Positions 24,353-33,802 of a stretch of DNA of 64,000 nt are shown piece after piece (the stretch's first letter is position 1; every line of letters begins with the position of its first letter). A model generated the notes under the pieces. The model worked only from the letters and a program-made list of their open reading frames with translations. It was not told the origin of the DNA and did no database searches. Made by a program: the position numbers and the translations under genes. The stretch comes from Zobellella taiwanensis (GTDB lineage Bacteria; Pseudomonadota; Gammaproteobacteria; Enterobacterales; Aeromonadaceae). The stretch is taken from the NCBI RefSeq assembly GCF_003012795.1, contig NZ_PXYH01000012.1:1-64000 (forward strand), written 5' to 3'.

Positions 24353-24982
24353 GTGCCCCTGCTGGTTGAGTCCGTGTTCTACTGGAGTGATTTGTTCGGC
24401 ACCGCCGTATTCGCCTTTTCCGGCGTACTGGTGGCGGGCCGTTTGCGCATGGACGGCTTTGGCGTCATCGTGCTGGCGGCGGTGACCGCCATCGGTGGCG
24501 GTACCATACGGGATCTGATCATCGGCGCCGAACAGGTGTTCTGGGTCGGCAACCCCGTCTATCTGTGGGTCATCCTGGCCACCGCCCTGATCGGCCAATA
24601 CCTGGCCCGGCTGCCGCGACGCCTGCCCTGGTACATATTGCCCCTGGCCGACGCCTTCGGGTTGGCACTGTTTACCGTGATCGGCGCCGAGAAGGCGCTC
24701 AATCACGGCACCTCTGGCATGGTAGCAGTAGTGATGGGGGTCATCACCGGCGTCGCCGGCGGCATGATCCGGGACGTACTGGCCCGGGAAGTGCCCATGG
24801 TGCTGCAACGGGAAATCTATGCCACTGCCTGCATCCTGGGTGGCGTGCTCTATACCGGCGCCCTGGCCCTGGGCCTGCCTGCCCTGCTGGCCACGGCACT
24901 CGGCATGCTGGGCACCTTTGTACTGCGCATCGCGGCCATTCGCTGGCACCTGTCGCTGCCCGCCTTTTCGCTGACCCGGTGA
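24353..24982 (+). CDS. yadS: TRIC-family membrane protein YadS
   Basis: Integral membrane protein of 209 aa with about seven helices, built from two repeats of the TRIC/UPF0126 unit; each carries the Gly-rich signature ([13 protein letters not shown] and [14 protein letters not shown]). Prokaryotic TRIC homologues are trimeric cation channels; the physiological role of YadS is unclear, and glycine transport has been suggested for relatives. The start is GTG (24353) with GAGGT about 10 nt upstream. The mtnN-btuF-yadS order is as in E. coli. Confidence 0.88.
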   Translation: MPLLVESVFYWSDLFGTAVFAFSGVLVAGRLRMDGFGVIVLAAVTAIGGGTIRDLIIGAEQVFWVGNPVYLWVILATALIGQYLARLPRRLPWYILPLADAFGLALFTVIGAEKALNHGTSGMVAVVMGVITGVAGGMIRDVLAREVPMVLQREIYATACILGGVLYTGALALGLPALLATALGMLGTFVLRIAAIRWHLSLPAFSLTR

Positions 24983-25053
24983 GGATGCTCGGCTGAAATA
25001 ATCGCGCGAAGCATCAGCGGGTTACCTTCGCCGCTCGGTTGCACTAACCGCAC

Positions 25054-25080
25054 AAAAAAGGCAGCGCATGTGAGCTGCCC
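25054..25080 (-). terminator. Rho-independent terminator of tyrS
   Basis: On the minus strand GGCAGC (25079-25074), an 8-nt loop, GCTGCC (25065-25060) and six T residues (25059-25054), 25 bp beyond the tyrS stop. Confidence 0.9.
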
Positions 25081-25104
25081 TTTGGCATGGGTCGGTGGTC
25101 AGGC

Positions 25105-26301
25105 TCAGGCTACTGTGACTTTGGCGAACTTGCGCTTGCCCACCTGGTATACCGCCTGGCCGGGCTGCACCACAAGCTTGCCGTCGTCCAGCTTGTCGCC
25201 GTCCACCTTGACCGCCCCCTGCCTGATCATCCGCAGCGCTTCCGAGGTGGAATCCACCAGGCCGGCGTCCTTCAGCAGGTTGGCAATGGCAATGCCCTCC
25301 CCCCCCGCCTGCAGGGTCACCTCGGGCAGATCGTCGGGAATGGCGTTTTTCTGGAAGCGCAGCACAAAGTCCTGGTGCGCCTGCTCGGCCGCCGCCTCGC
25401 TGTGATAGCGGGTGATGATCTCCTTGGCCAGCAGGATCTTGATGTCCCGCGGGTTGGCGCCCTCAGCCACCTGTTGCCGGAGTGTGGCCAACTGGTCCAG
25501 GCTGCGACGGGACAGCAGTTCAAAGTAACGCCACATCAGCTCATCGGACAGGGACATGATTTTGCCGAACATTTCGCCCGGCGCTTCGTCCACGCCAATG
25601 TAGTTGCCGGCGGACTTGGACATTTTCTTGACACCATCGAGGCCTTCCAGCAACGGCATGGTCAGCACCACCTGGGGCGGCTGGCCGGCATCCTTTTGCA
25701 GCTCGCGGCCCATCAGCAGGTTGAACTTCTGATCGGTTCCCCCCAGCTCCACGTCCGCCTTCAGCGCCACCGAATCATAGCCCTGCAGCAGCGGATACAT
25801 GAATTCGTGGATGGCGATGGACTGGCCCGAACTGTAGCGTTTTTTAAAGTCGTCCCGCTCCAGCATGCGCGCTACGGTCAGCTTGGAGGCCAGCTTGATC
25901 ATGCCGGTGGCGCCCAGTTCGCCCAACCAGCTGGAGTTGTAGACGATCTGGGTCTTGTGCGGATCCAGTACCTTGAACGCCTGCTCGGCGTAGGTCTTGG
26001 CGTTGTCCGCCACCTGCTCAGGGGTCAGCGGCGGCCGGGTTCTGTTTTTGCCGGAAGGATCGCCCACCTGGGCGGTAAAATCGCCGATCAGCAGCAAAAC
26101 CTCATGGCCCAGATCCTGAAACTGGCGCAGCTTGTTGAGAATCACGGTGTGGCCCAGATGGATATCGGGGGCGGTGGGATCCATGCCCAGTTTGACCCGC
26201 AGCGGGCGCCCTTCCTTCAGTTTGGCAACCAGCTCTTCTTCAACCAGTATCTCTTCGGCACCGCGTTTGATCTCCGCTAATGCCGCTTCCAGCTGGGACA
26301 T
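25105..26301 (-). CDS. tyrS: Tyrosyl-tRNA synthetase (TyrZ-type)
   Basis: Class I aminoacyl-tRNA synthetase, 398 aa. The ATP-binding HIGH motif is HLGH (48-51) and KMSKS is KKMSKSAG (about residue 230); the C-terminal S4 RNA-binding domain starts near 335 ([15 protein letters not shown]). Sequence around [13 protein letters not shown] and the overall length match the second bacterial TyrRS class rather than E. coli TyrS. It is divergent from mepM, an arrangement also known in pseudomonads. GGAG-like bases precede the ATG. No T-box or tyrosine-specific leader is visible. Confidence 0.95.
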   Translation of the reverse strand: MSQLEAALAEIKRGAEEILVEEELVAKLKEGRPLRVKLGMDPTAPDIHLGHTVILNKLRQFQDLGHEVLLLIGDFTAQVGDPSGKNRTRPPLTPEQVADNAKTYAEQAFKVLDPHKTQIVYNSSWLGELGATGMIKLASKLTVARMLERDDFKKRYSSGQSIAIHEFMYPLLQGYDSVALKADVELGGTDQKFNLLMGRELQKDAGQPPQVVLTMPLLEGLDGVKKMSKSAGNYIGVDEAPGEMFGKIMSLSDELMWRYFELLSRRSLDQLATLRQQVAEGANPRDIKILLAKEIITRYHSEAAAEQAHQDFVLRFQKNAIPDDLPEVTLQAGGEGIAIANLLKDAGLVDSTSEALRMIRQGAVKVDGDKLDDGKLVVQPGQAVYQVGKRKFAKVTVA

Positions 26302-26424
26302 GGCTTCTATACTCCTGTGCTGTGAACGTAGACGACCTAAACAGATAAGGAGGGCATATTACTGGAATGGCGGATAAATTGGAAAGGCTGTAAAATCCTG
26401 ACAGTATTCAGGGAAGAGCCCAAG

Positions 26425-27708
26425 ATGCCCGTGATCAGACTATTCAAGATACTGCCCCGCGGCCACAGGATTGCCATCGGTACGCTCAGCGCGGCCATGG
26501 GACTGTTGCTGCTGGCCCCGACCGAGTCGGCCCTGGCCAGCCGGGATCAGGCGGCCGCCAGCACCTCGCAACGCCTCGACCTGGCGCTGGAGGTCAAGGA
26601 CAAGCCCGTGACCGAAGACGCCGCCGCGGCCCGCGAACTGGTCGTGCAGGTCAAGCCCGGCGATACCCTGTCCTCCATTTTTGCCCGTCAGGGCCTGCCT
26701 TCCACCCTGCTGCACGACATCAGCCGGCTCGGTGGCGAGGCCGATGCCCTGAAAAGGATCCATCCCGGTGACCGCCTCACCCTGGCACTCGATCACCAGG
26801 GCGGCCTGCGCGCGCTAAGCTATCCGCTGGACGCCGCCCGCACCCTGGAAATCCGCCACCGCCAGGACGGACTCGAAAGCCGTATCCACAGTGCCGAACT
26901 GGAAAACCGCCATCGTTTTGCCCAGGCCGAGGTCAGTTCCAACTTCTGGAGCGCCGGCGTAGGAGCTGGACTCAATCCTGGCCAGATACTGGGACTGGCC
27001 GCCATGTTTGCCTGGGACCTGGATTTTGCCCTCGATATCCGCGCCGGCGATCGCTTTTCCGTGCTTTATGAAGAGAGCTACAAAGACGGTATCCGCGTCG
27101 CCACCGGCAACATTCTCGCCGCCGAATTCATCAACCAGGGCAAGGTTTACCGGGCCGTGCGCCACGAGGATGGCAATTACTACTCGCCCGAAGGCCGGGC
27201 CATGCGCAAGAGCTTCCTGCGGGCGCCGGTAAACTTCAGCCACATCAGCTCCAACTTCAATCCCCGCCGGCTGCACCCGGTGACCGGCCAGGTCAAGGCC
27301 CACAGGGGAATCGACTATGCCGCCCGCACCGGTACTCCCGTGGTGGCGGCCGGCGGCGGCGTAGTGGTGGAGTCGGGCTACAGCCAGTTCAACGGCAACT
27401 ATGTGGTGATCCGCCACGACGGCACCTACCTCACCAAATACCTGCACCTGCACCAGCGCATGGTCAAGAAAGGGGAAAAGGTGAAGCAGGAGCAGCAAAT
27501 CGGCACCGTCGGCGCCACCGGCCGGGTAACCGGCCCCCACCTGCACTACGAATTCCTGGTCAACGGTGTGCACCAGGATCCCAAGACCGTCAAACTGCCC
27601 CAGGCGGCCATACTGTCCCGGGAGGAACTGGCCCGCTTCCGGCCCAAGGCGGAACGGCTGCTGGCCCAGCTCGACAGGATCAGCGAGGTGATGCTGGCCA
27701 GCAACTGA
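26425..27708 (+). CDS. mepM: Murein DD-endopeptidase MepM-like, M23 family
   Basis: Peptidoglycan D,D-endopeptidase, 427 aa, that cuts cross-links to allow insertion of new glycan. An N-terminal membrane anchor or signal (about 15-38) is followed by a LysM/OapA-like domain (about 72-125: VQVKPGDTLSSIFARQGL), a middle Csd3-like domain, and a LytM/M23 domain (about 290-385) with the zinc ligands H293 and D297 (HRGIDY) and HLH (372-374). The domain order fits E. coli MepM (YebA). Its neighbour tyrS is shared with Pseudomonas; znuABC, the E. coli neighbour, is absent. Confidence 0.92.
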   Translation: MPVIRLFKILPRGHRIAIGTLSAAMGLLLLAPTESALASRDQAAASTSQRLDLALEVKDKPVTEDAAAARELVVQVKPGDTLSSIFARQGLPSTLLHDISRLGGEADALKRIHPGDRLTLALDHQGGLRALSYPLDAARTLEIRHRQDGLESRIHSAELENRHRFAQAEVSSNFWSAGVGAGLNPGQILGLAAMFAWDLDFALDIRAGDRFSVLYEESYKDGIRVATGNILAAEFINQGKVYRAVRHEDGNYYSPEGRAMRKSFLRAPVNFSHISSNFNPRRLHPVTGQVKAHRGIDYAARTGTPVVAAGGGVVVESGYSQFNGNYVVIRHDGTYLTKYLHLHQRMVKKGEKVKQEQQIGTVGATGRVTGPHLHYEFLVNGVHQDPKTVKLPQAAILSREELARFRPKAERLLAQLDRISEVMLASN

Positions 27709-27722
27709 GGCCGGCCTAGCGC

Positions 27723-28154
27723 TCAGGCGGGAGTGAAACCGTCCAGCCCCGCGAGGCACAGGCGCCACTGGCGGGCCTGCTGCTCCGGCTCGGCATAGGG
27801 CTGTGCCGGGTGGCGGCCCCAGACCGGGCCAGGCCAGGCATCGTCGGTGGTAAAGCGCGCCAGATGATGCAGGTGCAGCTGGGGCACCATGTTGCCCAGT
27901 GCCGCCACATTAATCTTGTCGGGGGAAAGCGTCCGCTCCAGCAGCCCGGCCAGGGCGCAGGACTCACGCATCAGCTGCAATTGATCCTTTTCCTCCAGCC
28001 AGTGGATTTCCCGGATGCCGGGTCGCCGGGGCACCAGGATCAGCCAGGGATAACGCCCATCCTTCGCCAGCAGCACACGGCACAGGGGCAGATCACCCAG
28101 CACCAGGCAGTCTTCCGCCAGCCGGGGATGGAGCGCAAACCCGGACTCACTCAT
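27723..28154 (-). CDS. HIT-family nucleotide-binding protein
   Basis: Histidine-triad protein of 143 aa, probably a cytosolic nucleotidyl hydrolase acting on Ap4A-type or AMP-linked substrates. The active-site stretch is PQLHLHHLARF, where the first His of the classic HxHxH triad is Gln, as in many proteobacterial HIT proteins. Upstream segments LILVPRRPGIREIHWLE and INVAALGNMVPQ are typical. The ATG overlaps the stop of the glutaredoxin gene (ATGA), so the two are translated together. Exact substrate unknown. Confidence 0.85.
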   Translation of the reverse strand: MSESGFALHPRLAEDCLVLGDLPLCRVLLAKDGRYPWLILVPRRPGIREIHWLEEKDQLQLMRESCALAGLLERTLSPDKINVAALGNMVPQLHLHHLARFTTDDAWPGPVWGRHPAQPYAEPEQQARQWRLCLAGLDGFTPA

Positions 28155-28474
28155 GACTGACCGCCGCAGTGCTGCCTCAGGTAGGCGATGATGTCCATCG
28201 ATTCATACAGCCAGTAGTAGTGCCCCGGCTCCTGCTCGATGCGCAGGCAAGGCACCATGCGCTGGCCACCGCCGGCCAGCAGCGCCTGCAGGTGCTCGGG
28301 CTCATTGGTGTCGTACTCGGTGATCTCCAGCCCCAGCTCGGCAATGACCGCCTTGACCCGCTGGCAATAGGGGCACCAGGCCCTCTGGTACAGGGCCAGG
28401 CGCTCACAGCTGTCCACCGCCGGAGCGGATGCGTCGGGCTTGTCGGCGCCCTTGAGCCAATCAAACATGGACAT
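28151..28474 (-). CDS. Glutaredoxin-like protein
   Basis: Thioredoxin-fold protein of 107 aa with an N-terminal extension of about 25 residues, a CPYC dithiol active site (WCPYCQRVKAV), the cis-Pro motif MVPCL and a C-terminal helix with GST-like wording (LYESMDIIAYLRQ). It probably reduces disulfides or glutathione adducts. It lies between erpA, an iron-sulfur carrier gene, and a HIT gene on the same strand, and overlaps the latter by 4 nt. Confidence 0.88.
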   Translation of the reverse strand: MSMFDWLKGADKPDASAPAVDSCERLALYQRAWCPYCQRVKAVIAELGLEITEYDTNEPEHLQALLAGGGQRMVPCLRIEQEPGHYYWLYESMDIIAYLRQHCGGQS

Positions 28475-28489
28475 AGCCGCCTCAGATGC

Positions 28490-28834
28490 TCAGATGCTGA
28501 AAGATGAGCCGCAACCACAGGTGCTGGTGGCGTTGGGATTGGTGACCAGGAAGCGGGAGCCTTCCAGACCGTCGACATAATCGACGGTCCCGCCCACCAG
28601 GTATTGCAGGCTCATGGCGTCGATCACCATAATGACACCGTTTTTCTCGATCACGGTATCACCGTCGTTGCTTTTTTCATCGAAGGTGAAGCCATACTGG
28701 AAGCCGGAACAACCACCACCGGTGATGTAAACCCTGAGCTTGAGTTCGGGATTTTCTTCCTCGGCGATCAGGGCCTTGACCTTGTTGGCGGCCGCATCGC
28801 TCATCTGGATCGGCAAGGGGGTTGCTTCGCTCAT
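28490..28834 (-). CDS. erpA: Iron-sulfur cluster insertion protein ErpA
   Basis: A-type Fe-S carrier, 114 aa like E. coli ErpA, which delivers 4Fe-4S clusters to targets such as IspG and IspH. The three cluster cysteines are visible: GGGCSGFQY and the C-terminal TCGCGSSF. The start is [13 protein letters not shown] (28834) with GAGGT upstream; a longer frame adds 20 residues with no homology. It lies upstream of the glutaredoxin and HIT genes on the same strand. Confidence 0.97.
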   Translation of the reverse strand: MSEATPLPIQMSDAAANKVKALIAEEENPELKLRVYITGGGCSGFQYGFTFDEKSNDGDTVIEKNGVIMVIDAMSLQYLVGGTVDYVDGLEGSRFLVTNPNATSTCGCGSSFSI

Positions 28835-28890
28835 CACTACCTCTTGTGGTTGGTCATCGGCCGAAATTATCCAATACCCGAGTAAACAGT

Positions 28891-29520
28891 TCAAGTATTG
28901 TCCGGACCCGGCCAGTTCAGGCTCAGGGTGCGCCGCCCGCCGCCGGACAGCTCCAGCAACAGTTCCAGCCTCTGGCCACGGGCCCCCGGCGGCAGCCGCA
29001 AGGTGCCGGACAGCATCTGGAAATGCCGGAAATCCAGGCTAAAGGGCGCTACGCCGAGCTGTTCGGCATCCAGGGTCACCGTCTGATCACCAGACAGGGC
29101 CCGCACCTGCAGCCTGGCCTGGCCGCGGATCCGGCCGGCCCTATCGCCCGGCTGCAGCAGCACCAGCCGAAAGCCGAACAGCTCGGCCTGCTCCTGGGCA
29201 ACGATGGCCTCCTGTACCAGCATCAACTCGGGCCCCTGGTCCGGCGCCAGCACCTGGCGGTAAAGAGCCAATTGCTGGGCCTGTTCGGCCAGTTGCCTGG
29301 CCTGCTGTTCCAGTTGCGCCAGCTGGCTGCTTTCGGCACTCAACAATGCCTGCAGTTCCAGCTTTAGCGTCAACAGTTCCTGGCGGCTTCGCTCCGTCTG
29401 TGCCAGCGCCTGTTCGGCGCGCTCCTGCTGTTGCTGATAATGCAATCCCAGATAGGCCAGCACCGCCAGCAGGACGGCATTCGCCACCAGTGACATCCTA
29501 AGCCCCATGGTCCCTTTCAT
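28891..29520 (-). CDS. DUF6776-family membrane-anchored coiled-coil protein
   Basis: Protein of about 209 aa with one N-terminal membrane helix (about residues 8-26: [20 protein letters not shown]), a glutamine- and leucine-rich coiled coil (about 27-85), and a compact beta-rich C-terminal domain ([20 protein letters not shown] onward). Function unknown. It recurs upstream of erpA in related gammaproteobacteria. I prefer the second of two adjacent ATGs (29520), which puts GGAGG 6 nt upstream; ATG 29508, with AAAGGGA, is an alternative. Confidence 0.75.
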   Translation of the reverse strand: MKGTMGLRMSLVANAVLLAVLAYLGLHYQQQQERAEQALAQTERSRQELLTLKLELQALLSAESSQLAQLEQQARQLAEQAQQLALYRQVLAPDQGPELMLVQEAIVAQEQAELFGFRLVLLQPGDRAGRIRGQARLQVRALSGDQTVTLDAEQLGVAPFSLDFRHFQMLSGTLRLPPGARGQRLELLLELSGGGRRTLSLNWPGPDNT

Positions 29521-29666
29521 CATCCGCCTCCCCTAAAGAGCGCGCATTGTGCCAAAGCCCCCGGACCGGCGCCAGCACGGTCATTCTCGCCCGCCGCGGA
29601 TTTTGTTATAGTCGGGACACCCTGGCCGCCAGTGCCTCTCTGACCCTGAATACCAAAGGATGACCC

Positions 29667-30953
29667 ATGTCCAAGTCTGATGATCTGTTTACCCAGGCCC
29701 GCCGCTTCATCCCCGGCGGCGTCAACTCTCCCGTGCGCGCCTTCAACGGTGTGGGCGGCACGCCCCGCTTTATCGAACGGGCCGACGGCGCCTACCTCTA
29801 TGATGTGGACGGCAAGGCCTACGTCGATTACATCGGCTCCTGGGGCCCCATGATCCTGGGCCACAACGCCCCCGTTGTGCGCGAAGCGGTAATGGAAGCG
29901 GTGTCCCGCGGCCTGAGCTACGGCGCCCCCACCGGCGTGGAAGTGACCATGGCCGAAATGGTCAACCGGCTGGTGCCTTCCATGGAGCAGGTGCGCATGG
30001 TCAACTCCGGCACCGAAGCCACCATGAGCGCCATCCGCCTGGCCCGGGGCTTTACCGGCCGTGACAAAATCCTCAAGTTCGAGGGCTGCTATCACGGCCA
30101 CGCCGACTGCCTGCTGGTCAAGGCCGGTTCCGGTGCCCTCACCCTGGGCCAGCCCAACTCCCCGGGCGTGCCCGCCGATTTCGCCAAGCACACCCTGACC
30201 GCCACCTTCAATGACCTGGAGTCGGTCAAGACCGCCTTTGAAGCCGCTCCCGCCGACATCGCCTGCATCATAGTGGAGCCGGTGGCCGGCAACATGAACT
30301 GCATTCCGCCCGTCCCCGGTTTCCTCGAAGGCCTGCGCGCCCTGTGCGACCAGTACGGCGCCCTGCTGATTTTCGATGAAGTGATGTGCGGTTTCCGCGC
30401 CGCCCTGGGCGGTGCCCAGCAGCGCTACGGGGTCAAGCCGGATTTGACCACCCTGGGCAAGATCATCGGCGGCGGCATGCCGGTAGGCGCCTTCGGTGGC
30501 CGGCGCGAGGTGATGGAGCACCTGGCGCCCACCGGCCCCGTCTACCAGGCCGGCACCCTGTCCGGTAACCCGGTGGCCATGGCCGCCGGCCTGGCCACCC
30601 TCAACGCCATCAGCCAGCCCGGTGTTTACGAAGCCCTGGAACAGAAAACCAGGACCCTGGTGGACGGCCTGCAGGCCGCCGCCGACAAGCATGGCATCCC
30701 CTTCACCACCACCCGGGTTGGCGCCATGTTCGGCTTCTTCTTTACCGACGAGCAAGCCATCAGCCGCTATGACCAGGTCACCCGCTGTGATCTGGACGCC
30801 TTCAAGCGCTTCTTCCACCTGATGCTGGAAGAGGGCGTCTACCTGGCGCCCAGCGCCTTCGAGGCGGGTTTCATGTCGCTGGCCCACGGCGACGGCGAAC
30901 TGGCCCACACCCTGGCCGCGGCCGACCGCGCCTTCGCCGCCCTCAAGGGCTGA
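29667..30953 (+). CDS. hemL: Glutamate-1-semialdehyde 2,1-aminomutase
   Basis: PLP enzyme of 428 aa forming 5-aminolevulinate from glutamate-1-semialdehyde, in the C5 haem pathway. It shows the N-terminal [10 protein letters not shown], the PLP-binding [15 protein letters not shown], the FDEVMCGFR aspartate loop and the Schiff-base lysine K265 in [17 protein letters not shown], the same position as in E. coli HemL. AAGGA lies 7 nt before the ATG. It stands alone; the VOC gene converges from the right with 2 bp between stops. Confidence 0.98.
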   Translation: MSKSDDLFTQARRFIPGGVNSPVRAFNGVGGTPRFIERADGAYLYDVDGKAYVDYIGSWGPMILGHNAPVVREAVMEAVSRGLSYGAPTGVEVTMAEMVNRLVPSMEQVRMVNSGTEATMSAIRLARGFTGRDKILKFEGCYHGHADCLLVKAGSGALTLGQPNSPGVPADFAKHTLTATFNDLESVKTAFEAAPADIACIIVEPVAGNMNCIPPVPGFLEGLRALCDQYGALLIFDEVMCGFRAALGGAQQRYGVKPDLTTLGKIIGGGMPVGAFGGRREVMEHLAPTGPVYQAGTLSGNPVAMAAGLATLNAISQPGVYEALEQKTRTLVDGLQAAADKHGIPFTTTRVGAMFGFFFTDEQAISRYDQVTRCDLDAFKRFFHLMLEEGVYLAPSAFEAGFMSLAHGDGELAHTLAAADRAFAALKG

Positions 30954-30955
30954 CC

Positions 30956-31399
30956 CTAACGGCCCAGGCTGTCCGACTCCGGCCGCTGGATCTCCACCAG
31001 CGGCCCTTCCAGCAATTCCACACTGTTGCCATCCGGATCCAGAATAAACACATAGCGGGCGCAGGTCTGTCCCTTGACCGGCGACGGCTTGTCCACCAGC
31101 ATGCCGGCCCCGTGCAAGGCATTGAGCGCCCGGTCGAGATCGTCTACCTGGAGTGCAAAATGTCTCAGCCCCAGACGGAAACCGTGGGCCCAGGGAGGCA
31201 TGGCGGAGAGTTCGGGATCGTCTACCGGACGGAAGCAATAGAGTTCAAGCAGCGCCTGGCCCAGGCGCAGATGGCAGATCTGCAGCTGGCCCTCATCATC
31301 CTGCCAGCGATAGGCAGGGACGAAGCCCAGCCCCCGGTAAAATCCCTCTGCGGTATCCAGCTCCCGGACACTGATAGTCACGTGATGAAAAGCGAACAT
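30956..31399 (-). CDS. VOC (glyoxalase/bleomycin-resistance) family protein
   Basis: Small metalloprotein of 147 aa with paired beta-alpha-beta-beta-beta units of the VOC fold: FAFHHVTISVRELDTAEGFYR at the N-terminus, LRHFALQVDDLDRALNAL in the middle, and FILDPDGNSVELLEG near the end. Candidate metal ligands are the His in HHVTI, Glu in LLELYCF, His in LRHFAL and Glu in NSVELLE, the glyoxalase I pattern. Substrate unknown; it is shorter and different in detail from GloA. I start at ATG 31399 (GGAGGAG upstream). Confidence 0.82.
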   Translation of the reverse strand: MFAFHHVTISVRELDTAEGFYRGLGFVPAYRWQDDEGQLQICHLRLGQALLELYCFRPVDDPELSAMPPWAHGFRLGLRHFALQVDDLDRALNALHGAGMLVDKPSPVKGQTCARYVFILDPDGNSVELLEGPLVEIQRPESDSLGR

Positions 31400-31457
31400 G
31401 GCGGGCTCCTCCGTCTCCATATTGTTCAGCATATACGGAGACGGAGGCTTTCACCGC

Positions 31458-33800
31458 TCAGCGGGCGAAATTGAAGATGTCGCGCAGCCAGTCACTGACC
31501 GGCTGCTCCTGGGAAGGTTGGGTCGGGCGAGACGGGGTGGCCGGACGGCAGTCCCGCACCGCAGGCAACGAGGCGGCCCGGGCCGGCAGCAGCCGGGTCT
31601 GCTCACAGCGGGGATCCGCGGGCTGGCCGTCGCGCAGAGCAAAATTCACCTGATCAATGCCGGCAGGCGGAGCCAGCTCCAGCGAGTCCACTCCCCGGCC
31701 GTCCAGATAACGGCTATACAGCCGCAGGGCGCCGCTGGCACCGGTCAGGCCGGTCACGCCGTTGTCGTCGCGGCCAACCCAGACGCTGACCAGCTCTTCG
31801 TTATCCAGCCCCGCATACCAGGTGTCGCGCAGATCGTTGGTGGTGCCGGTCTTGCCCGCCATGACCCGGTTGGGAAAACGGGCAGCCAGATGGGCCGCTG
31901 TACCGCCGCCCACGGCCCGGGTCATGGCATAGAGGGCCAAGTAGCCCGCCTCCGGCTCCAACACCTGGGTGGCCCGGGCGCTGTGCTGGTAGATAAGCTC
32001 GCCCTGCTCATCCTGAATGGCGCGGATCGAGGTCAGCGGCTGGTACAGCCCCTGGTTGGCCAGGGTCAGATAAAGCTGATTGACCTCCAGCGGCGACAGC
32101 TCCAAAGTACCCAGCAGCAGCGAAGGATAGGCCTGGATCGGCTGCTGTACTCCCATCCGCCTGAGGCCCTCCACGACCTTGTCCAGGCCCAGTGCCATGC
32201 CCAGGTTGACGGTCGGCACGTTGAGCGACTTGGCCAGGGCGTCCACCAGCATGACCTGGCCACGGAACTGGCGGTCATAGTTGTTGGGCCGCCACACCTG
32301 GCCCGCATCGCTGCGCAGGGCAATGGGCTCGTCCTTGATCGGGGAAGCCAGGGTATAGCCATGAGCCAAGGCCTCGGCAAACACCGGCGGCTTGATCAGG
32401 GAGCCGATAGGGCGGCGAGCGGCCAGGGCCCGGTTGAAACCGGCAAAGCTGGGGTCGGCCCCACCGACCACGGCGCTCACCTCCCCCTTGCGCCAGTTGG
32501 AGACGACCACCGCCGCTTCCAGGTCATTGCGCTTGGTGTTGGCCCTGAGCTGCTTGATCTGCTCAATCACCGCCTGCTCGGCGGTATGCTGGGCGATAGG
32601 ATCAAGACTGCTGAAAATCTTGAGACCGTTCTGGCGCAGAAAGTCATCGCCGAAACGCTCACGCAATTCCTGGCGCAGCAGCCCCATAAAGGCCGGGGTA
32701 CGGCCATACCCCATGCGACCGCGCTCAATCAGCCCCAGTGCCCGGCTGCTGGACTGCTCGTAGGTGTCCCGGTCGATGTGGCCTTCGTTGGCCAGCAGGC
32801 GCAGAACCAGATCGCGCCGTTCCCTGGCCCGTTCCGGATTACGCCAGGGATCGTAGAAGGAAGGTCCCTTCACCAGCCCCACCAGCAGGGCAATCTGATC
32901 CGGGTTGAGTTCGTTCAGGGGCAGGCCGAAATAGAAATAGCTGGCCAGGCCAAAGCCGTAGACACCCTGGGCACCGTTCTGGCCCAGGTAAACCTCGTTA
33001 AGGTAGGCCTCGAGGATTTCATCCTTGCCGTAACGGAAATCGATGATCAGCGCCATATAGGCTTCCTGCACCTTGCGCCACAAGCTGCGATCCTGGGTCA
33101 GGAAGAAGTTCTTGGCCAACTGCTGGGTCAGGGTACTGCCGCCCTGCACGGTGCGGCCGGCCTTGATGTTGACCACCAGGGCGCGCAGGATCGCCAGCGG
33201 CGACACCCCGTCGTGGCGGTAAAAATCCCTGTCCTCCACCGTCAGCAGCGTGGTCACCAGCAGCTCGGGCACCTGATCGAGGCGCACCAGCAAACGGTCT
33301 TCCCGCTGTTCCACATTGAGCCGGTCGAGCAGCACCGGATCCATGCGGGCATAACCCAGCTCCCGGCCGTTGGCCGGATTTTGCATTCGCGCCAGGCGCT
33401 GGCCGTCGAAGGTCAGCAGGATGGAGCGGGCGGCCTCGGCGCCGTCGGCGAAATTGAAGGGCCGGCGGTGAATCTCGATGCGATTGTTGGCCACGGCGTA
33501 CTCGCCGGGCCGGTCGGGGCTGGCCACCTTGCGGTAGTTGAGCAGCTGCAACTCCCGCAGCATCTGCTGGTAAGACAGCTTCTGCCCCGGGAACAGCTCC
33601 AGCGGCCGGCTGTAGACCAGCGCCGGCAAGGCCCATTTTTGGCCCTCGAAACGGGCTCGGACCTGGCTGTCCAGATAGATGCCGAATACCCCGATCAGCA
33701 CGGCACACACCAGACCGAGCTTGAACACCAGCCCCCACCAGGAGCGGCGCTGTTTAACGGGTTTTTTGCGAGACCTGGAGGTCCGGGTTTGTTTTGCCAT
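31458..33800 (-). CDS. mrcB: Penicillin-binding protein 1B
   Basis: Bifunctional peptidoglycan synthase, 780 aa, anchored by one helix (about 22-43). Order: UB2H-like domain (about 60-150) that binds the LpoB activator in E. coli, GT51 glycosyltransferase (catalytic E189 in TVEDRDFYRHDGVS, then GGSTLTQQLAKN), and transpeptidase with S467-x-x-K470 (RPIGSLIK), S525-L-N527 and K650-T-G (AGKTGTTND). The start MAKQTRTSRSRKKP gives the basic cytosolic tail. It is 2 bp downstream of hrpB, an adjacency shared with E. coli. Confidence 0.96.
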   Translation of the reverse strand: MAKQTRTSRSRKKPVKQRRSWWGLVFKLGLVCAVLIGVFGIYLDSQVRARFEGQKWALPALVYSRPLELFPGQKLSYQQMLRELQLLNYRKVASPDRPGEYAVANNRIEIHRRPFNFADGAEAARSILLTFDGQRLARMQNPANGRELGYARMDPVLLDRLNVEQREDRLLVRLDQVPELLVTTLLTVEDRDFYRHDGVSPLAILRALVVNIKAGRTVQGGSTLTQQLAKNFFLTQDRSLWRKVQEAYMALIIDFRYGKDEILEAYLNEVYLGQNGAQGVYGFGLASYFYFGLPLNELNPDQIALLVGLVKGPSFYDPWRNPERARERRDLVLRLLANEGHIDRDTYEQSSSRALGLIERGRMGYGRTPAFMGLLRQELRERFGDDFLRQNGLKIFSSLDPIAQHTAEQAVIEQIKQLRANTKRNDLEAAVVVSNWRKGEVSAVVGGADPSFAGFNRALAARRPIGSLIKPPVFAEALAHGYTLASPIKDEPIALRSDAGQVWRPNNYDRQFRGQVMLVDALAKSLNVPTVNLGMALGLDKVVEGLRRMGVQQPIQAYPSLLLGTLELSPLEVNQLYLTLANQGLYQPLTSIRAIQDEQGELIYQHSARATQVLEPEAGYLALYAMTRAVGGGTAAHLAARFPNRVMAGKTGTTNDLRDTWYAGLDNEELVSVWVGRDDNGVTGLTGASGALRLYSRYLDGRGVDSLELAPPAGIDQVNFALRDGQPADPRCEQTRLLPARAASLPAVRDCRPATPSRPTQPSQEQPVSDWLRDIFNFAR

Positions 33801-33802
33801 AA

